A DNA stretch of 64,000 nucleotides, taken from positions 7,677,501 to 7,741,500 of the forward strand of contig CP085629.1 in assembly GCA_024704175.1 (NCBI GenBank), in the 5' to 3' direction. Under the pieces are notes generated by a model that saw only the letters and a program-made list of their open reading frames with translations, searched no databases and had not been told where the DNA came from. The DNA comes from Paenibacillus sp. P25. GTDB lineage: Bacteria; Bacillota; Bacilli; Paenibacillales; NBRC-103111. Shown in pieces: positions 31,056 through 41,578 of the stretch. The translations under genes and the position numbers were made by a program. The number at the start of each line of letters is the position of its first letter. The stretch's first letter is position 1.

Positions 31056-32268
31056 TCAAAATAAGACGGGAAATCGCTCCAAACCTCTCATCAAGATGCC
31101 TGGGCGCCACTTTAGCTCCTCGGATGCTGCGTCGATTCGAAGATTAGGCGACCGCCGCAGTAATGTCGATAAGGCGGTCTTCCCTTCCAGCCTGGCAAGC
31201 GGGGCTCCGAGACAGAAGTGAATGCCGTTACCGAAAGCGATATGCTTGTTTTTCTTTCTCGTAATATCCAGGCGGTCGGGATTCTCGAATTGTTCCGGAT
31301 CGCGATTGGCCGCCGCCAAACCGACGAAAATCAAATCGCCTTTGCTGACATGCTTGCCATGCCAAGTAAAGTCGACTCTGGCCCAACGGGATGTGGCAAT
31401 TTCGACGGGACTGTAATACCTAAGCAATTCTTCGATGCCTGATGGGGTTAAGGCCGGATCGCTGCGCCACAAACGCAATTGATCCGGATTTTCCAATAAT
31501 GCGAGCAGTCCGTTGCCGATCAGATTGACCGTCGTTTCATGACCGGCGACGATGAGCGACCAAATCGTGGAGAACAACTCTTCCGCATTCAGCTTATCTC
31601 CGCTATCGTGTGCTTGGATCAGCATACTGATCAAATCGGAACCGGGTCGCTTCCTTCTCTCGGTGACGAGCTCTTCGATATACCGGCCAAAAGCCTGAAT
31701 GGAAGGGAATACTTCTTTCAGCTTATCCCGATTATTGGCAGACCTCAATGAAGTCGCTGGACCATTTCTTAAACAGATAATGGTCATTCTCGGGAATGCC
31801 CAGCATTTGGCTGATGACGAGGATGGGAAGCGGAAAGGCAAAGTCGGCGATAACCTCCATGCTTCCTTTTTCCTGAATTCGATCGATCAGGTTTTCGGTT
31901 ATCCGCTGAATTTCAGCCTGCATGCCCTCAATCATCTGAGGGGAAAAAGCTTTGGATACGATGGAACGAAGACGGGTATGATCGGGCGGGTCGCTGGAGA
32001 GCATCTGGTTACTGAGCAGATCCATCTCCTTTTTGGGCATTATCGCTGCATAATCTTCAGGGGAAAGAGACTGCAAATTTTTCGTAAAACGTTCATCGTC
32101 TTTCAATATGGTTACGGCATCGTCGTAGCGTGTGGAGAGCCATGCCCTCTGCCCATCCGGCATTGCTATTTCGTGAAGCGGATCCTTTTGCCTGAGCCGC
32201 TTGTAAATTTCGTGGGCATTCTGTTTGAACTCAGGCGATGACAGATCAAGGTTTGGGTACGTAAGCAT
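31056..32268 (-). CDS. Cytochrome P450 (CYP107-like)
   Basis: About 403 residues when joined, a soluble bacterial P450 without a membrane anchor. The I-helix LIVAGHETTVNLIGNGL, the ExxR region GIEELLRYYSPVEIATSR, and the haem loop IAFGNGIHFCLGAPLARLEG with the cysteine ligand are all present. A frameshift near 31740 joins LFKKWSSDFIE to SANNRDKLKEVFPSIQAFGR. The ATG at 32268 follows AGGAGTGATT. These enzymes hydroxylate fatty acids, macrolides or other small molecules with electrons from ferredoxin or flavodoxin. No redox partner or biosynthetic cluster lies next to it. It is divergent from the YesM kinase. Confidence 0.88.
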
Positions 32269-32434
32269 GAAATCAATCACTCCTGTCCCATAATGATTAA
32301 AGGTTTTCGAACCTCTAATTGGTATTTTATAACAAATGGATATAGAACAAAAATTGTCTATCCGTAGACAATTCCGCCGGCATGAACTAAGATTTGAACA
32401 CAAACTATTCACAAAGCCGGGGTGCGGGACCATC

Positions 32435-34241
32435 ATGAGGATCAAACCGAGCTTGCTTCATTTCACTTTAAGGACGCGGCTGACCGTTTCTTTTATCACC
32501 TTGATCATTCTGGCCCTGACTCTCCTTGGCATCGGCTATTACTACAAAAGCTCCGAGGTGATCCTGAACAACGCCAGCGAAACGCTGCTCGGTCTGGTCA
32601 AGATGAGCGATCAGTCGCTGAACGCCAAATTCGCGAGTGTGGAGCAGAATGCGATCAATATGCATTTGGACGAGGATTTGTACGACTTCTTCAATACCTC
32701 GGACCTGCAGAAGCGGTACTTCAACTACGAGAATGACCGGCGGATCGCCCGGATTATTCAGAAATATTTTCCTTCCTCCGAGGACCTGTACTCCGTGAAT
32801 TTGGTAACGAAGAAATATACGTTCGGGGGCAACCCGAATTTCTGGATTCCCAAGACGGAGTATTCGAACTCGGATATTTACAGCATCGGGCTGAGCTCGA
32901 CTGAGAATACGAAGTGGGTTCCGACTTACAATTTGCTTGAAAAGTTCTATGCCTCTTCGCCATCGCCGGTGGCCAGCGACCAGTATGTGTTTACGGCCAC
33001 GCGGTCGCTCAATTTGTCCGAGATCCGGAGCAACCTGCTGCATCAAATGGCGGAAGACGCCGAACGTCCCGTGCTGATCGTCAATTTCCAGGAATCGATG
33101 ATCCGCAAGGCTTTTGCCAAAAGCTTATGGGTGAAGGGCTCCTATTACGAGGTGTTTACGCCGGAAGGGCAAATCGTATCGGCTTCGAGGCCCCGGAACG
33201 AGCCTCCCTCCGTCGGCGCGACTGGATTGATTACGCCCTCAAGAAGCACAGCGGCACGGAATATATCACGATCGGCGGCAAGAAAATGGTGGTCTGCTAC
33301 GATACGATCGACGTAACGGGCTGGCTGTCGGCCGTATTCATCCCCTTTGACGAGTCGCTCGTAACCGTGCCGAACATGCTGAATTATACGATTTACTCCA
33401 CCATAGCGATCCTGTTAGCGGCGGTTGTACTGGCATCGATCATTTCGGGCCGCATCACCCTGCCGTTCAAAAGGCTGCTCTGGGGCATCAAGCAGTCCGG
33501 CGAAGGGAATTTCAGCGCCAAGATTGAAGCCGTGGGAACGGGCGAATTCAGCGTCATTATCCATAAATTCAATCAGATGAACGATAAAATCCAGTCGCTG
33601 ATCGTCGACAACTACGAGACGCATGTGAAAGAGATGGAAGCGGAATTAAAAGCGCTCAACTTCCAGTTTAATCCCCATTTTCTGTACAATACGCTGAACA
33701 TCATCAACTACCTGGCTATCGAAAACAACCAGACGCTGATCAGCAACATGCTGGTAGAGCTGTCCGAAATGCTGGAATATACGGCTAAGAATCCGGGGAA
33801 GTCGCTTTCTCGGAAGATGTGAAATATTTGAAAAATTACGTCTACATCATGGACCGGAGATTCGAGGGGAAGTTTGAAGTGGAGTACGATCTGGATCCGG
33901 CCTTATACCAGTATACCGTGCCCAAGTTTTTCCTGCAGCCCTTCATCGAGAATGCGCTCATTCACGGGCTGGACGAGATGGAAGCGGGCGGAGCCATCAA
34001 GGTATCCGGGCGGATGGAGGAGGACCGAAGGATCTTCACGATCGAGGATAACGGGAAGGGCATGGACCCGGAGACAATCCGGCGCGTTCTGGAGACGGAC
34101 GAAGGCACACGATCCATAGGCATCGAGAATGTGAACAAACGAATCAAGCTGCTTTACGGGGAGCCTTACGGCGTGCAGATCGAGTCGCAAAAGAACGTAG
34201 GCACGAAGATCACCATTATCTTTGCCGGTTCCAGCAAATGA
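32435..34241 (+). CDS. YesM-type sensor histidine kinase (carbohydrate locus 1)
   Basis: About 602 residues when joined, broken near 33210 and 33815. An N-terminal membrane segment (LTVSFITLIILALTLLG) is followed by an extracellular sensor region and a second membrane segment (IYSTIAILLAAVVLASIIS). A HAMP-like stretch follows, then the His_kinase box ALNFQFNPHFLYNTLNII, and an HATPase domain with FLQPFIENALIHGLDEM and EDNGKGMDPETI. YesM-type kinases sense oligosaccharides and phosphorylate YesN-type AraC regulators. The likely partner is the regulator at 39962-41578, seven kilobases downstream. The start ATG at 32435 has only a weak GGGGTG site. The regulator of the divergent P450 is unknown. 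Confidence 0.87.
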
Positions 34242-34327
34242 TTTGCCAAGGACTTCCAATAGCTCTATAATAGCATGAGGGAACATTTGTTCTTAAAATA
34301 AGCTTCAGCCCATTGGAGGATGAATTC

Positions 34328-34816
34328 ATGTTTCAATTGATTCAAGAACGGCGAATCACGAAAATGAGCTCCTTTCGATTCATCGGAAGGGCGGCAACGA
34401 CAACGAACGATGCGGAGATGAGGGGCGAAGGCGTCATCCCGTCCGAGTGGGGGCGGCTCTACCAAGAGCGGACGCTTGAGCGAGTTCCGAACAAGGCGAA
34501 TGCCAATGTACTTGCGCTTTATACGGATTATGAATCCGACGAAAAGGGTTCCTACACTTTTGCTTTGGGAGCTGGGGTGACGGAAGCCGGTGAGATTCCT
34601 GACGGCATGAAGATCTTTACAATCCCGGAAAGCGACTACGTGGTATTCACCACGAGAAGAGGCCCCGTGCATGAAATCGTCGTTGAAGCCTGGCAGCATA
34701 TCTGGGAATGGTCCCGAACGAACAGGCGCGCCTTCCTGACCGACTTCGAGCTCTACGACGAGCGCTGCGCCGACCCGGCCAACAGCCAGGTGGACATTTA
34801 CATCTCCGTTGTTTAA
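34328..34816 (+). CDS. GyrI-like/effector-binding domain protein
   Basis: A 162-residue single-domain protein of the GyrI-like small-molecule binding family (integron-associated effector-binding type). It reads FRFIGRAATTTNDAEM and GVIPSEWGRLYQERTLERVP, followed by VLALYTDYESDEKGSYTF. The C-terminus has the expected VVVEAWQHIWEWSRTNRR-like segment and ends in DIYISVV. Such proteins bind drugs or metabolites, often without a DNA-binding part, and some hydrolyse cyclopropanoids. The ATG at 34328 follows GGAGG by nine bases. A terminator follows, separating it from the ABC transporter genes. Confidence 0.82.
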   Translation: MFQLIQERRITKMSSFRFIGRAATTTNDAEMRGEGVIPSEWGRLYQERTLERVPNKANANVLALYTDYESDEKGSYTFALGAGVTEAGEIPDGMKIFTIPESDYVVFTTRRGPVHEIVVEAWQHIWEWSRTNRRAFLTDFELYDERCADPANSQVDIYISVV

Positions 34817-34824
34817 AGTTTTTT

Positions 34825-34853
34825 AGGCCTTCAATTCAAGAAGGCCTTTCTTT
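34825..34853 (+). terminator. Rho-independent terminator after the GyrI-like gene
   Basis: AGGCCTT pairs perfectly with AAGGCCT across a nine-base loop and runs into TTCTTT, nine bases after the stop codon. Confidence 0.82.
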
Positions 34854-34867
34854 ATGCCTCCAACCGC

Positions 34868-35042
34868 GTGTGTGGTCAAAAAGGGCTAGCGGAGGGGAAG
34901 GGGTGTGCCGCAGGAGCGAGAGCGTTCGCATTTGAAATCGTGAAAATACCTCCCCTAAATTCCATTCAAAATTTTCACGATTTCTAAAGCGGCCGGAGGC
35001 ATACCCCTTCCCCGCGGCGCCACTCCCTTTTTGACCACACAC
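34868..35042 (+). repeat. Structured intergenic element, copy 2
   Basis: An 18-bp perfect outer inverted repeat, GTGTGTGGTCAAAAAGGG with its complement at 35025-35042, encloses the 120-nt core 34894-35013. The P1 stem GGGGAAGGGGTGTGCC pairs with GGCATACCCCTTCCCC (one G-T wobble). Box A is AGGAGCGAGAGCGTTCGCA then TTTG. The inner stem GAAATCGTGAAAAT (34934-34947) is perfectly complementary to 34971-34984. Box B is AAAGCGGCCGGAGG. Both boxes match copies 1 and 3 while the stems share almost no sequence with them. It lies between the GyrI-like and solute-binding protein genes, same orientation as both. Confidence 0.8.
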
Positions 35043-35126
35043 CTCCCTCCATGAAAGTGTTTTCAATATAAAAGTCCACTAATTCACGATAATTAGAGTA
35101 GGATTCCCTTTTTATTCCGAGTATCC

Positions 35127-35140
35127 TGAAAGCGTAAACA
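35127..35140 (+). promoter_or_regulatory. Candidate CcpA (cre) site before the first sugar ABC operon
   Basis: TGAAAGCGTAAACA differs from the cre consensus TGWAANCGNTNWCA at one position. It lies just before TATAAT (35146-35151), the likely -10, and 39 bases before the solute-binding protein start. Binding here would give glucose repression. No good -35 is seen, which fits dependence on an AraC-type activator. Confidence 0.5.
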
Positions 35141-35178
35141 AAATATATAATCCAACTACCGATTTCAGGAGGGTGTCT

Positions 35179-36477
35179 ATGAAAAAGAGATGGGCTTCGG
35201 CCGTATTAGCCGTATCGCTCCTTGCCGGATGTTCGCCGGGAGGACAAACCGATCAAGCCGGTTCCGGAGATGGCGGCGGAACTTCCGGCGGCGAAGTGGA
35301 AATTACGTTCTGGCGTCCGCAGGCGAGCGGCCCGGAAGATAACTTCTATGTCAAGCGGATCGAAGAATTCAACAAGGCGCACGAAGGGAAAATCAAGCTG
35401 AAGATGGAGGCCATTACGCGAGGCAATTCTTTTGCCTACGAGGATAAAATCAATGCGGCCGTCGCCTCGCACACCTTGCCGGACATCGTCGCAATGGATG
35501 GGCCGAACGTAGCCAACTATGCCGCTTCGAGTATCGTTAGGCCGCTGGATGAGTACTACACCAAGGAGGAGCTGTCCGACTTCGTTCCTTCCATCCTTCA
35601 GCAGGGAACTTACGGCGGGAAGTTTTACGCAGCAGGACTCGCCGAGTCGTCCGTCGTTCTATTTTACAACAAGAAGATCATGAAGCAGTACGGTATCGAG
35701 CCTCCGACCAAGATGGAAGACGCCTGGACGTGGGACCAATGGTACGATGTGATGAAGAAGACGGCGCAGAACGGCGTGTTCGGAACGAACATGATCAACG
35801 ATAAAGGAGAATGGATGACCTACGCGTTCGAGCAGTTCTGGATTTCGAACGGGACGGACATCGTCAATAAGGAAGGCACCTCGGCGAAGGGCATGGTCAA
35901 CAGCGACAAGGGCATCGAGGCGGCTAGCTTCCTGCAGAAGCTGGCGAAGGAGAAGCTGTTCAACATCGACCCGAAGCCGACGGAATTCGAGGAGGGCAAG
36001 GCAGCGACCAAGCTGGGCGGGCCTTGGAACATCCCCGGCTTTAAGGACTATCCGGATCTGGAATGGGGCATCACCTACTTCCCTAAGAAGGCCGGAGGCG
36101 TCCAAACCGCACCTTCCGGCGGCTGGGCGATCGGCATTTCGGCGGACAGCAAGCATCCGAAGGAAGCGGCGGAGGCGCTCAAATGGCTGACGAATAAAGA
36201 CAGCTCGACGCAGCTCGCCAAAGCGATCAGCATGCCGGCCAGCCGCAAGAGCGCCTACGAAAGCCTGCCCGAGTACAACGACCTGCCGATGCGGGTGATT
36301 AAAGACCAGGTGACCACGGTGTCGCACGCCAGACCCGTAACGCCGGCTTATCCTGTACTCACGCAAAAATTCGCCGAGGCCTTAACCGACATCATGATGG
36401 GCGCTGACGTGAAGAAGTCCCTGGATAATGTAGCGGCCAGCTACGACGAGGAATATAAACGGAATTTTGCCAAGTAA
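35179..36477 (+). CDS. Extracellular sugar-binding lipoprotein of a CUT1 ABC transporter (locus 1)
   Basis: An intact 432-residue solute-binding protein, family 1. It has a lipoprotein signal with lipobox SLLAGCSPG, then a low-complexity linker, then EVEITFWRPQASGPEDNFYV and the mature binding domain (IVAMDGPNVANYAASSIV, KLGGPWNIPGFKDYPDLEWG). It captures an oligosaccharide at the cell surface for the two permeases that follow. The start ATG at 35179 is seven bases after AGGAGG. The nearby GH32 enzyme suggests a fructose-containing oligosaccharide. No ATPase gene is present, so a shared MsmX-like ATPase is expected (inference). Confidence 0.9.
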   Translation: MKKRWASAVLAVSLLAGCSPGGQTDQAGSGDGGGTSGGEVEITFWRPQASGPEDNFYVKRIEEFNKAHEGKIKLKMEAITRGNSFAYEDKINAAVASHTLPDIVAMDGPNVANYAASSIVRPLDEYYTKEELSDFVPSILQQGTYGGKFYAAGLAESSVVLFYNKKIMKQYGIEPPTKMEDAWTWDQWYDVMKKTAQNGVFGTNMINDKGEWMTYAFEQFWISNGTDIVNKEGTSAKGMVNSDKGIEAASFLQKLAKEKLFNIDPKPTEFEEGKAATKLGGPWNIPGFKDYPDLEWGITYFPKKAGGVQTAPSGGWAIGISADSKHPKEAAEALKWLTNKDSSTQLAKAISMPASRKSAYESLPEYNDLPMRVIKDQVTTVSHARPVTPAYPVLTQKFAEALTDIMMGADVKKSLDNVAASYDEEYKRNFAK

Positions 36478-36643
36478 TCTATGGATAAACCCATGCTGCG
36501 GCATTCGGATGCGGCTCCTAAGCCTGTCTCTGGCAGTGCATTGCAAGGAGGGGATTAGAACCCGTCAGCCGTTTGCCGCAGATGCTTCTTCACGAAGAGG
36601 AAGGTGTGAAGGGCGGAACGATTCTTGAGAGGGCGGATCCATT

Positions 36644-37575
36644 ATGCAGACCATAAGCAATTCTTTAACGAATAACCCTAGGGCGGCGGCTTCAGCCTCC
36701 ATGCGCGGGCAGCGACGGCGGGAGACGGTAGTAGGCTACTCCTTTGTACTGCCGGCGGTGCTCCTGCTGATCGTTTTTCTGCTGCTTTGCCTTTTATTTT
36801 TGCCGTCATCTTCGGCTTTACCAAGTTCAATCTGTTGCGCCCGGATAAAATCCAGTTCATCGGCCTGGATAACTACATTACGCTGTTTAAGGATAAGCTG
36901 TTTTACAAATCGCTGTTCAATACGCTGTATTTTTCCGTCATCGTGGTGCCGGTTCAATCGGCGGTGGCTTTAGCACTTGCGCTTCTCGTAAATAATCAGT
37001 TGAAAATGAGGAACATATTCCGGATCGCTTACTTCAGCCCGGTGATCACTTCCATGACGGTCATCGCGATCCTATGGATTTATCTATATAATCCGAACGA
37101 GGGGCTTGTCAATTCGGCACTTCATTTGTTCGGCATCCCGAATCAGCCTTTTCTGCGCAGTGCGGGTCAAGCGATGAACTCCATCATTTTCATGTCCGTA
37201 TGGCAGGCGGCCGGCTACCAAATGATGATCTTCCTGGCGGGACTACAGAGCATCCCGAAGGATCTCTACGAAGCTTCCGCGATCGACGGCGCGAACAAAT
37301 TTCAGCGACTGAGATTCATCACCATTCCGAGCTTGTATAACGTCATCGTCTTCGTGCTCACCATCACCACGATTCAAGCGGTCAAGCTGTTCACCCAGCC
37401 TTACATCATGACGAACGGCGGGCCGGAGAACTCGACAAGGACGCTTGCGCTGCTCATCTACCAGCAGGGCTTCCAGTTCCGCAACGCCGGGTATGCGTCC
37501 GCCGTATCGGTCATTTTCTTCGTGATCGTCGTGGTCATCTCCTTTTCCATGAAAAAATTCCTTAGAGACAAATAG
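36644..37575 (+). CDS. CUT1 sugar ABC transporter permease, MalF type (locus 1)
   Basis: About 310 residues when joined, six membrane segments. The first segment (VVGYSFVLPAVLLLIVF) is followed by a frameshift near 36780, after which the frame reads PFIFAVIFGFTKFNLLRPDK. The permease loop that contacts the ATPase is clear: YEASAIDGANKFQRLRFITI, matching EAAxxDGA. The C-terminus ends FSMKKFLRDK. The start ATG at 36644 follows GAGGGCGG, 166 bases after the binding protein, with a possible stem region in the gap. It forms the pore with the next permease. Confidence 0.88.
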
Positions 37576-37592
37576 AAGGGAGGTCCAAGGAC

Positions 37593-38424
37593 ATGGCCGA
37601 CCGGAAATCAACGGTATTCCTCTATGCAGCGAATCTCGTCGTATCGCTTTTGTTTATCACACCTTTGCTCTGGATGATCGTATCGTCGTTCAAGCCGGAG
37701 AATCGAATTTTTGCCGATTTGAGCTCGATTAACGCGATTCTGCCGACGAATTTTACTTTGGACAATTACGTGAAAGCCTTTCACCGGATTCCGATGATGA
37801 AATACGTTTTCAACAGCTTGTTTTATGTCACCGTCATCTGCATCAGCGGGCTCGGCGTCAATTCGATCTGCGGCTATGCGCTGGCGAAGCTGCAGTTTAA
37901 GGGGCGGGAATTCATTCTAACAGCCATCATTGCACTGATGATCGTTCCTTTCGAAAGCATCATTATGCCGCTGTACTTCGTGGTCAACAGCCTGCACTGG
38001 GTCAATACGTGGTACGCCTTGATCGTGCCTTTCGTCGCCAACTGCTTCAGCATCTTCATGTTCCGCCAGTTCTTCATGGACATTCCGAATGAGCTCGCTG
38101 GAATCGGCCGCCATCGACGGCTCTTCGCCGATCCGGACATTCGTGTCCGTGGTCGTTCCTTTGTCCGGTCCGGTCTTTACGACCGTGTTTATTCTGGATT
38201 TTATCAACCATTGGGGCGATTTCATGTGGCCGATTCTGGTCACGACAGGGGAGTCGCTGCGGAACGTGCAGCTCGGCATCCAGACGTTCTTCACCCTGCC
38301 GCCGGTGTATTACGGGCAAATCATGGCGACGCTGACGTTCACCACCGTGCCGATTGTGCTGCTGTTCCTGTTCCTGCAAAAATATTACGTCCAAGGGATC
38401 ACGAGCACCGGGATCAAAGGGTAA
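37593..38424 (+). CDS. CUT1 sugar ABC transporter permease, MalG type (locus 1)
   Basis: About 277 residues when joined. It opens TPLLWMIVSSFKPENRIFAD, continues GYALAKLQFKGREFILTAII, and has a frameshift near 38095-38100 in GAGCTCGCTGG. The downstream frame reads ESAAIDGSSPIRTFVSVVVP (the EAAxxDGA loop) and ends YVQGITSTGIKG, typical of MalG-type partners. The start ATG at 37593 follows GAAGGGAGGTCC, 17 bases after the first permease. It precedes the GH32 gene by 40 bases, so all are one operon. Confidence 0.88.
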
Positions 38425-38464
38425 GTAGACGGAACCCAAATCATACATTTCGGAGGGCATGGGA

Positions 38465-39934
38465 ATGAGCGACAAGTACAGACCGCAGTTTCATTTTACG
38501 CCAGCAAAGAACTGGATGAATGACCCTAACGGACTCGTGTATTATAATGGGGAATACCATCTGTTTTATCAGTACCACCCGCATGGAACTACATGGGGTC
38601 CTATGCATTGGGGACACGCCGTTAGTACGGATTTGGTTCATTGGGAGCACCGTCCTGTGGCTCTGGCACCCGATGAGCACGGGGCGATCTTCTCCGGCGC
38701 CGCCGTTGTGGATTGGCAGGATACCTCGGGGTTCTTCGGAGGGAAGCCTGGCCTCGTTGCGATCTTTACGCATCATCAGGGCTCGTATCTGGATGGCGGG
38801 CACCCCAGAGAGCGTCAAAGCCTGGCGTACAGCGGCGATTCCGGGCGGACCTGGACCAAATATGAAGGCAATCCGGTGCTTGCCGACGACAGCCGGACCG
38901 ATTACCGCGATCCGAAGGTGTTCTGGCATGAGCCCACGAAGCGCTGGATCCTGATTCTGGCCTCCGGCCAAACCGTCTGCATCTACCATTCCCCCAATCT
39001 GAAGGACTGGACGTTCGCCAGCGAATTCGGCGAAGGGGAGGGAGCCCACCTCGGCGTCTGGGAATGTCCGGATTTATTCGAGCTGCCGGTTGACGGAGAC
39101 GAGAACCGGACGAAGTGGGTGATGTTCGTCAGCATCGGCAGTTCGCCGGAGCATCCGGAGGGGTCGAGAACGCAGTATTTTATAGGGAGCTTCGACGGGA
39201 CGACGTTCCAGAATGAGAATGCCCCTGAGACGGTCCTCTGGCTGGATTACGGCAGAGACAACTACGCAGGGGTCAGCTGGTCGGATGTTCCGGCCGAGGA
39301 CGGCCGCCGCATCTATATCGGATGGATGAGCAACTGGAAATATGCGCAGGTGACGCCGACGGAAGGCTGGCGAAGCGCCATGACCGTGCCGCGGGCTTTG
39401 TCACTGAGAAGCCGCGGGGAGCGCGTGATCCTGACGCAGTCGCCGGTCCGGGAATTGGAAGGTCTTAGATCGGAAGCGCACCAATGGAAGGATCATATTT
39501 TGGATGGAGGCGGCAATCCATTGGCGGGTATGCGGCTGGGGTGCTACGAGATGATAGCGGAGTTCGAGCCGGGTGAAGCCGAAGAGTTCGGCTTCAAGGT
39601 CCGAGCCTCAGATGCGCATGAGACGGTCATCGGGTATAATACCCGGAAGCAGGAGCTGTTCGTGGACCGGACCCGTTCCGGGGAAGCTGCGTTCCACGAG
39701 GATTTCCCCGGCCGGCATGCAGCCAAGCTGGAGCCGCGGGAGAATCGGTTGAGACTGCACATATTAGTCGACACCTCATCGGTGGAAGTGTTCGGCGGCG
39801 ACGGGGAAGCCGTGATCACCGATTTGATTTTCCCGGAACCGGAGGATCAAGAGCTCGTGGTATATACGAAGGGCGGAAACGCGAAGCTGCTTTCTCTGGA
39901 AATTTTCCCGCTGCAATCCATTAGGGACAAATAG
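38465..39934 (+). CDS. GH32 beta-fructosidase (levanase/invertase-like)
   Basis: An intact 489-residue glycoside hydrolase family 32 enzyme. The nucleophile motif FTPAKNWMNDPNGLVYYNG is at the N-terminus, the transition-state RDP is in TDYRDPKVFWHEP, and the acid/base EC is in LGVWECPDLFELP. The C-terminal beta-sandwich ends VDTSSVEVFGGDGEAVITD, a GH32 hallmark. It hydrolyses terminal fructose from sucrose, fructo-oligosaccharides or levan. There is no signal peptide, so it acts in the cytoplasm on imported oligosaccharides. The start at ATG 38465 is eight bases from CGGAGGG; ATG 38459 is too close. Confidence 0.92.
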   Translation: MSDKYRPQFHFTPAKNWMNDPNGLVYYNGEYHLFYQYHPHGTTWGPMHWGHAVSTDLVHWEHRPVALAPDEHGAIFSGAAVVDWQDTSGFFGGKPGLVAIFTHHQGSYLDGGHPRERQSLAYSGDSGRTWTKYEGNPVLADDSRTDYRDPKVFWHEPTKRWILILASGQTVCIYHSPNLKDWTFASEFGEGEGAHLGVWECPDLFELPVDGDENRTKWVMFVSIGSSPEHPEGSRTQYFIGSFDGTTFQNENAPETVLWLDYGRDNYAGVSWSDVPAEDGRRIYIGWMSNWKYAQVTPTEGWRSAMTVPRALSLRSRGERVILTQSPVRELEGLRSEAHQWKDHILDGGGNPLAGMRLGCYEMIAEFEPGEAEEFGFKVRASDAHETVIGYNTRKQELFVDRTRSGEAAFHEDFPGRHAAKLEPRENRLRLHILVDTSSVEVFGGDGEAVITDLIFPEPEDQELVVYTKGGNAKLLSLEIFPLQSIRDK

Positions 39935-39961
39935 GCATCGTTGCCGCAGGAGGGGACGATG

Positions 39962-41578
39962 ATGAACAACATCTTGGTAGTAGACGATGAAGCGATTCAA
40001 AGAAGAGTGCTGGCCACCATGATCCGCAGAGCGCTTGCCTGCAAGCCAGGTATGGGAGGCAAGTAACGGCAAGGCCGCGTTGGAGATGATGCATTCGCAG
40101 CCGGTCGATGTCGTCTTCACGGATATTAAAATGCCGATCATGGACGGGTTGGACTTTATCGAGAAGCTGAAGCAATCCTTTACCGGCGTCAAAATCATCA
40201 TCCTCAGCGGATTCCGCTACTTCGAATATGCCCAAAGAGCGATCCAGCTCGGGGCTTACGATTATCTGCTGAAGCCGATTAAAGAAGAGAGCATTACCGA
40301 CATTCTTGCACGGGTGAGGGAAAGCATCGACCGCGAACGGGCCCAGCGACTCGAGAACGAAAGGATTCAAAAGCAGCTGACCAGTACCATGTCCGTCTAC
40401 TATGATCAGCTGCTTCGCGACTGGGTCACGCATGGAATCGGCGAGGCGAAATTTCAGGAGATGAAGGAGCATTTTTCGCTAAGGGCCGGCGGTACGGTGC
40501 TCGTATCCTGGATAAACACGGGGAGCCGCTCATGGGACAAGAGGAGAGCGTAAGCCGTGTAAAAAGTATGATGATCAGCCGGATGGAGAGCTGTCTGCAG
40601 CAGGCAGGCCCGTCGGTCTCCTTTTTCAAGGAAGACAAGAGCCATATGATTACCGTTCTGACGTATGATGGGCAGGGTCCCGCCTTGGAGTCCTTGACGG
40701 AGCTGGCGCATCGGTTCCGAGAGCAAATGTTGGCACAGCAAGGAATCGCGCTGACCATCGGGATCGGCGGTCAGTGCGGCGACTTATTCGGCAGGGGAAG
40801 GGACTCGTATCAAGAAGCGGTCGAGGCTGCTTCTTTTCGCTATTTTCTGATGGCGGAGAGCGTCATCCCGAATTCGGCTGTTGCCGGGCGGATCCGGCCC
40901 ATGCATTACGATCTGCTGAAGGAGGAAGAGGCGTTGAAGGAAGCCATCCGGATGATGAAGAGCGACCAGATCCCGGCCACGCTGGATAAATTGTTCTCGC
41001 GTCTATTGGAAGACGGCTTCCCTTACCCGGACCAATGGCTCAAGTCGTTCCTTCGGATGGTGTACGGCATTGCGACGGTGATCAAGGACCTTATGGAGGA
41101 GCAGCAGTATAAACAGCCGCTTTCGGAAACCGAAAGCAGCCTTAGCCGATGCGCTGATGTTCTGGAGTTTAAGGACCGGCTGACCGCGACTTTGCTCGAG
41201 TTCATGAACATTCTGAGAAGCGACCGTTCGAACCTGCATGAATCGATGATCGAGAAATGCATCGCCTATATCGATTCGCATTATATGGAGGATCTCTCCC
41301 TGGAGCTCGTCTCGGGGCGGTTCTTCTTCAGTCCCAATTATTTAAGTTCCTTCTTCAAGAACCACCTGGGTATGACGTTCAGCAAGTACCTCTCCCATAT
41401 CCGGCTCAAGAAGGCCGTCGAGCTCTTGAAGAGCACGGACATGAAGGTGTACGAGATCGCCTTGCGCGTCGGCTTCAAGGACGACAAGTACTTCTACCGC
41501 GTCTTCCGCAGCCGCTTCGGCCTCACGCCGGATGAGTACCGGAGGAATTTGCTTGTGGAGGGGAAGGTTCGGGAGTGA
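39962..41578 (+). CDS. YesN-type AraC-family response regulator (locus 1)
   Basis: About 539 residues when joined. The receiver domain begins NNILVVDDEAIQRRVLATMI, breaks near 40035-40050, and resumes VWEASNGKAALEMM with the phosphorylated Asp in VDVVFTDIKMPIMDGLDF and the Lys in YDYLLKPIKEESI. A second shift near 40520 precedes a middle region. The C-terminal AraC double helix-turn-helix reads SPNYLSSFFKNHLGMTFSKY and FKDDKYFYRVFRSRFGLTPD. It is the probable partner of the YesM kinase at 32435 and would activate the transporter and GH32 genes. The ATG at 39962 follows GGAGGGG. Confidence 0.86.

Noticed and set aside
34869..35042. Reading copy 2 of the structured element as an ordinary strong terminator
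   Set aside because: A T-run is missing after the long stem, and the conserved boxes shared with two other loci are unexplained by a terminator.
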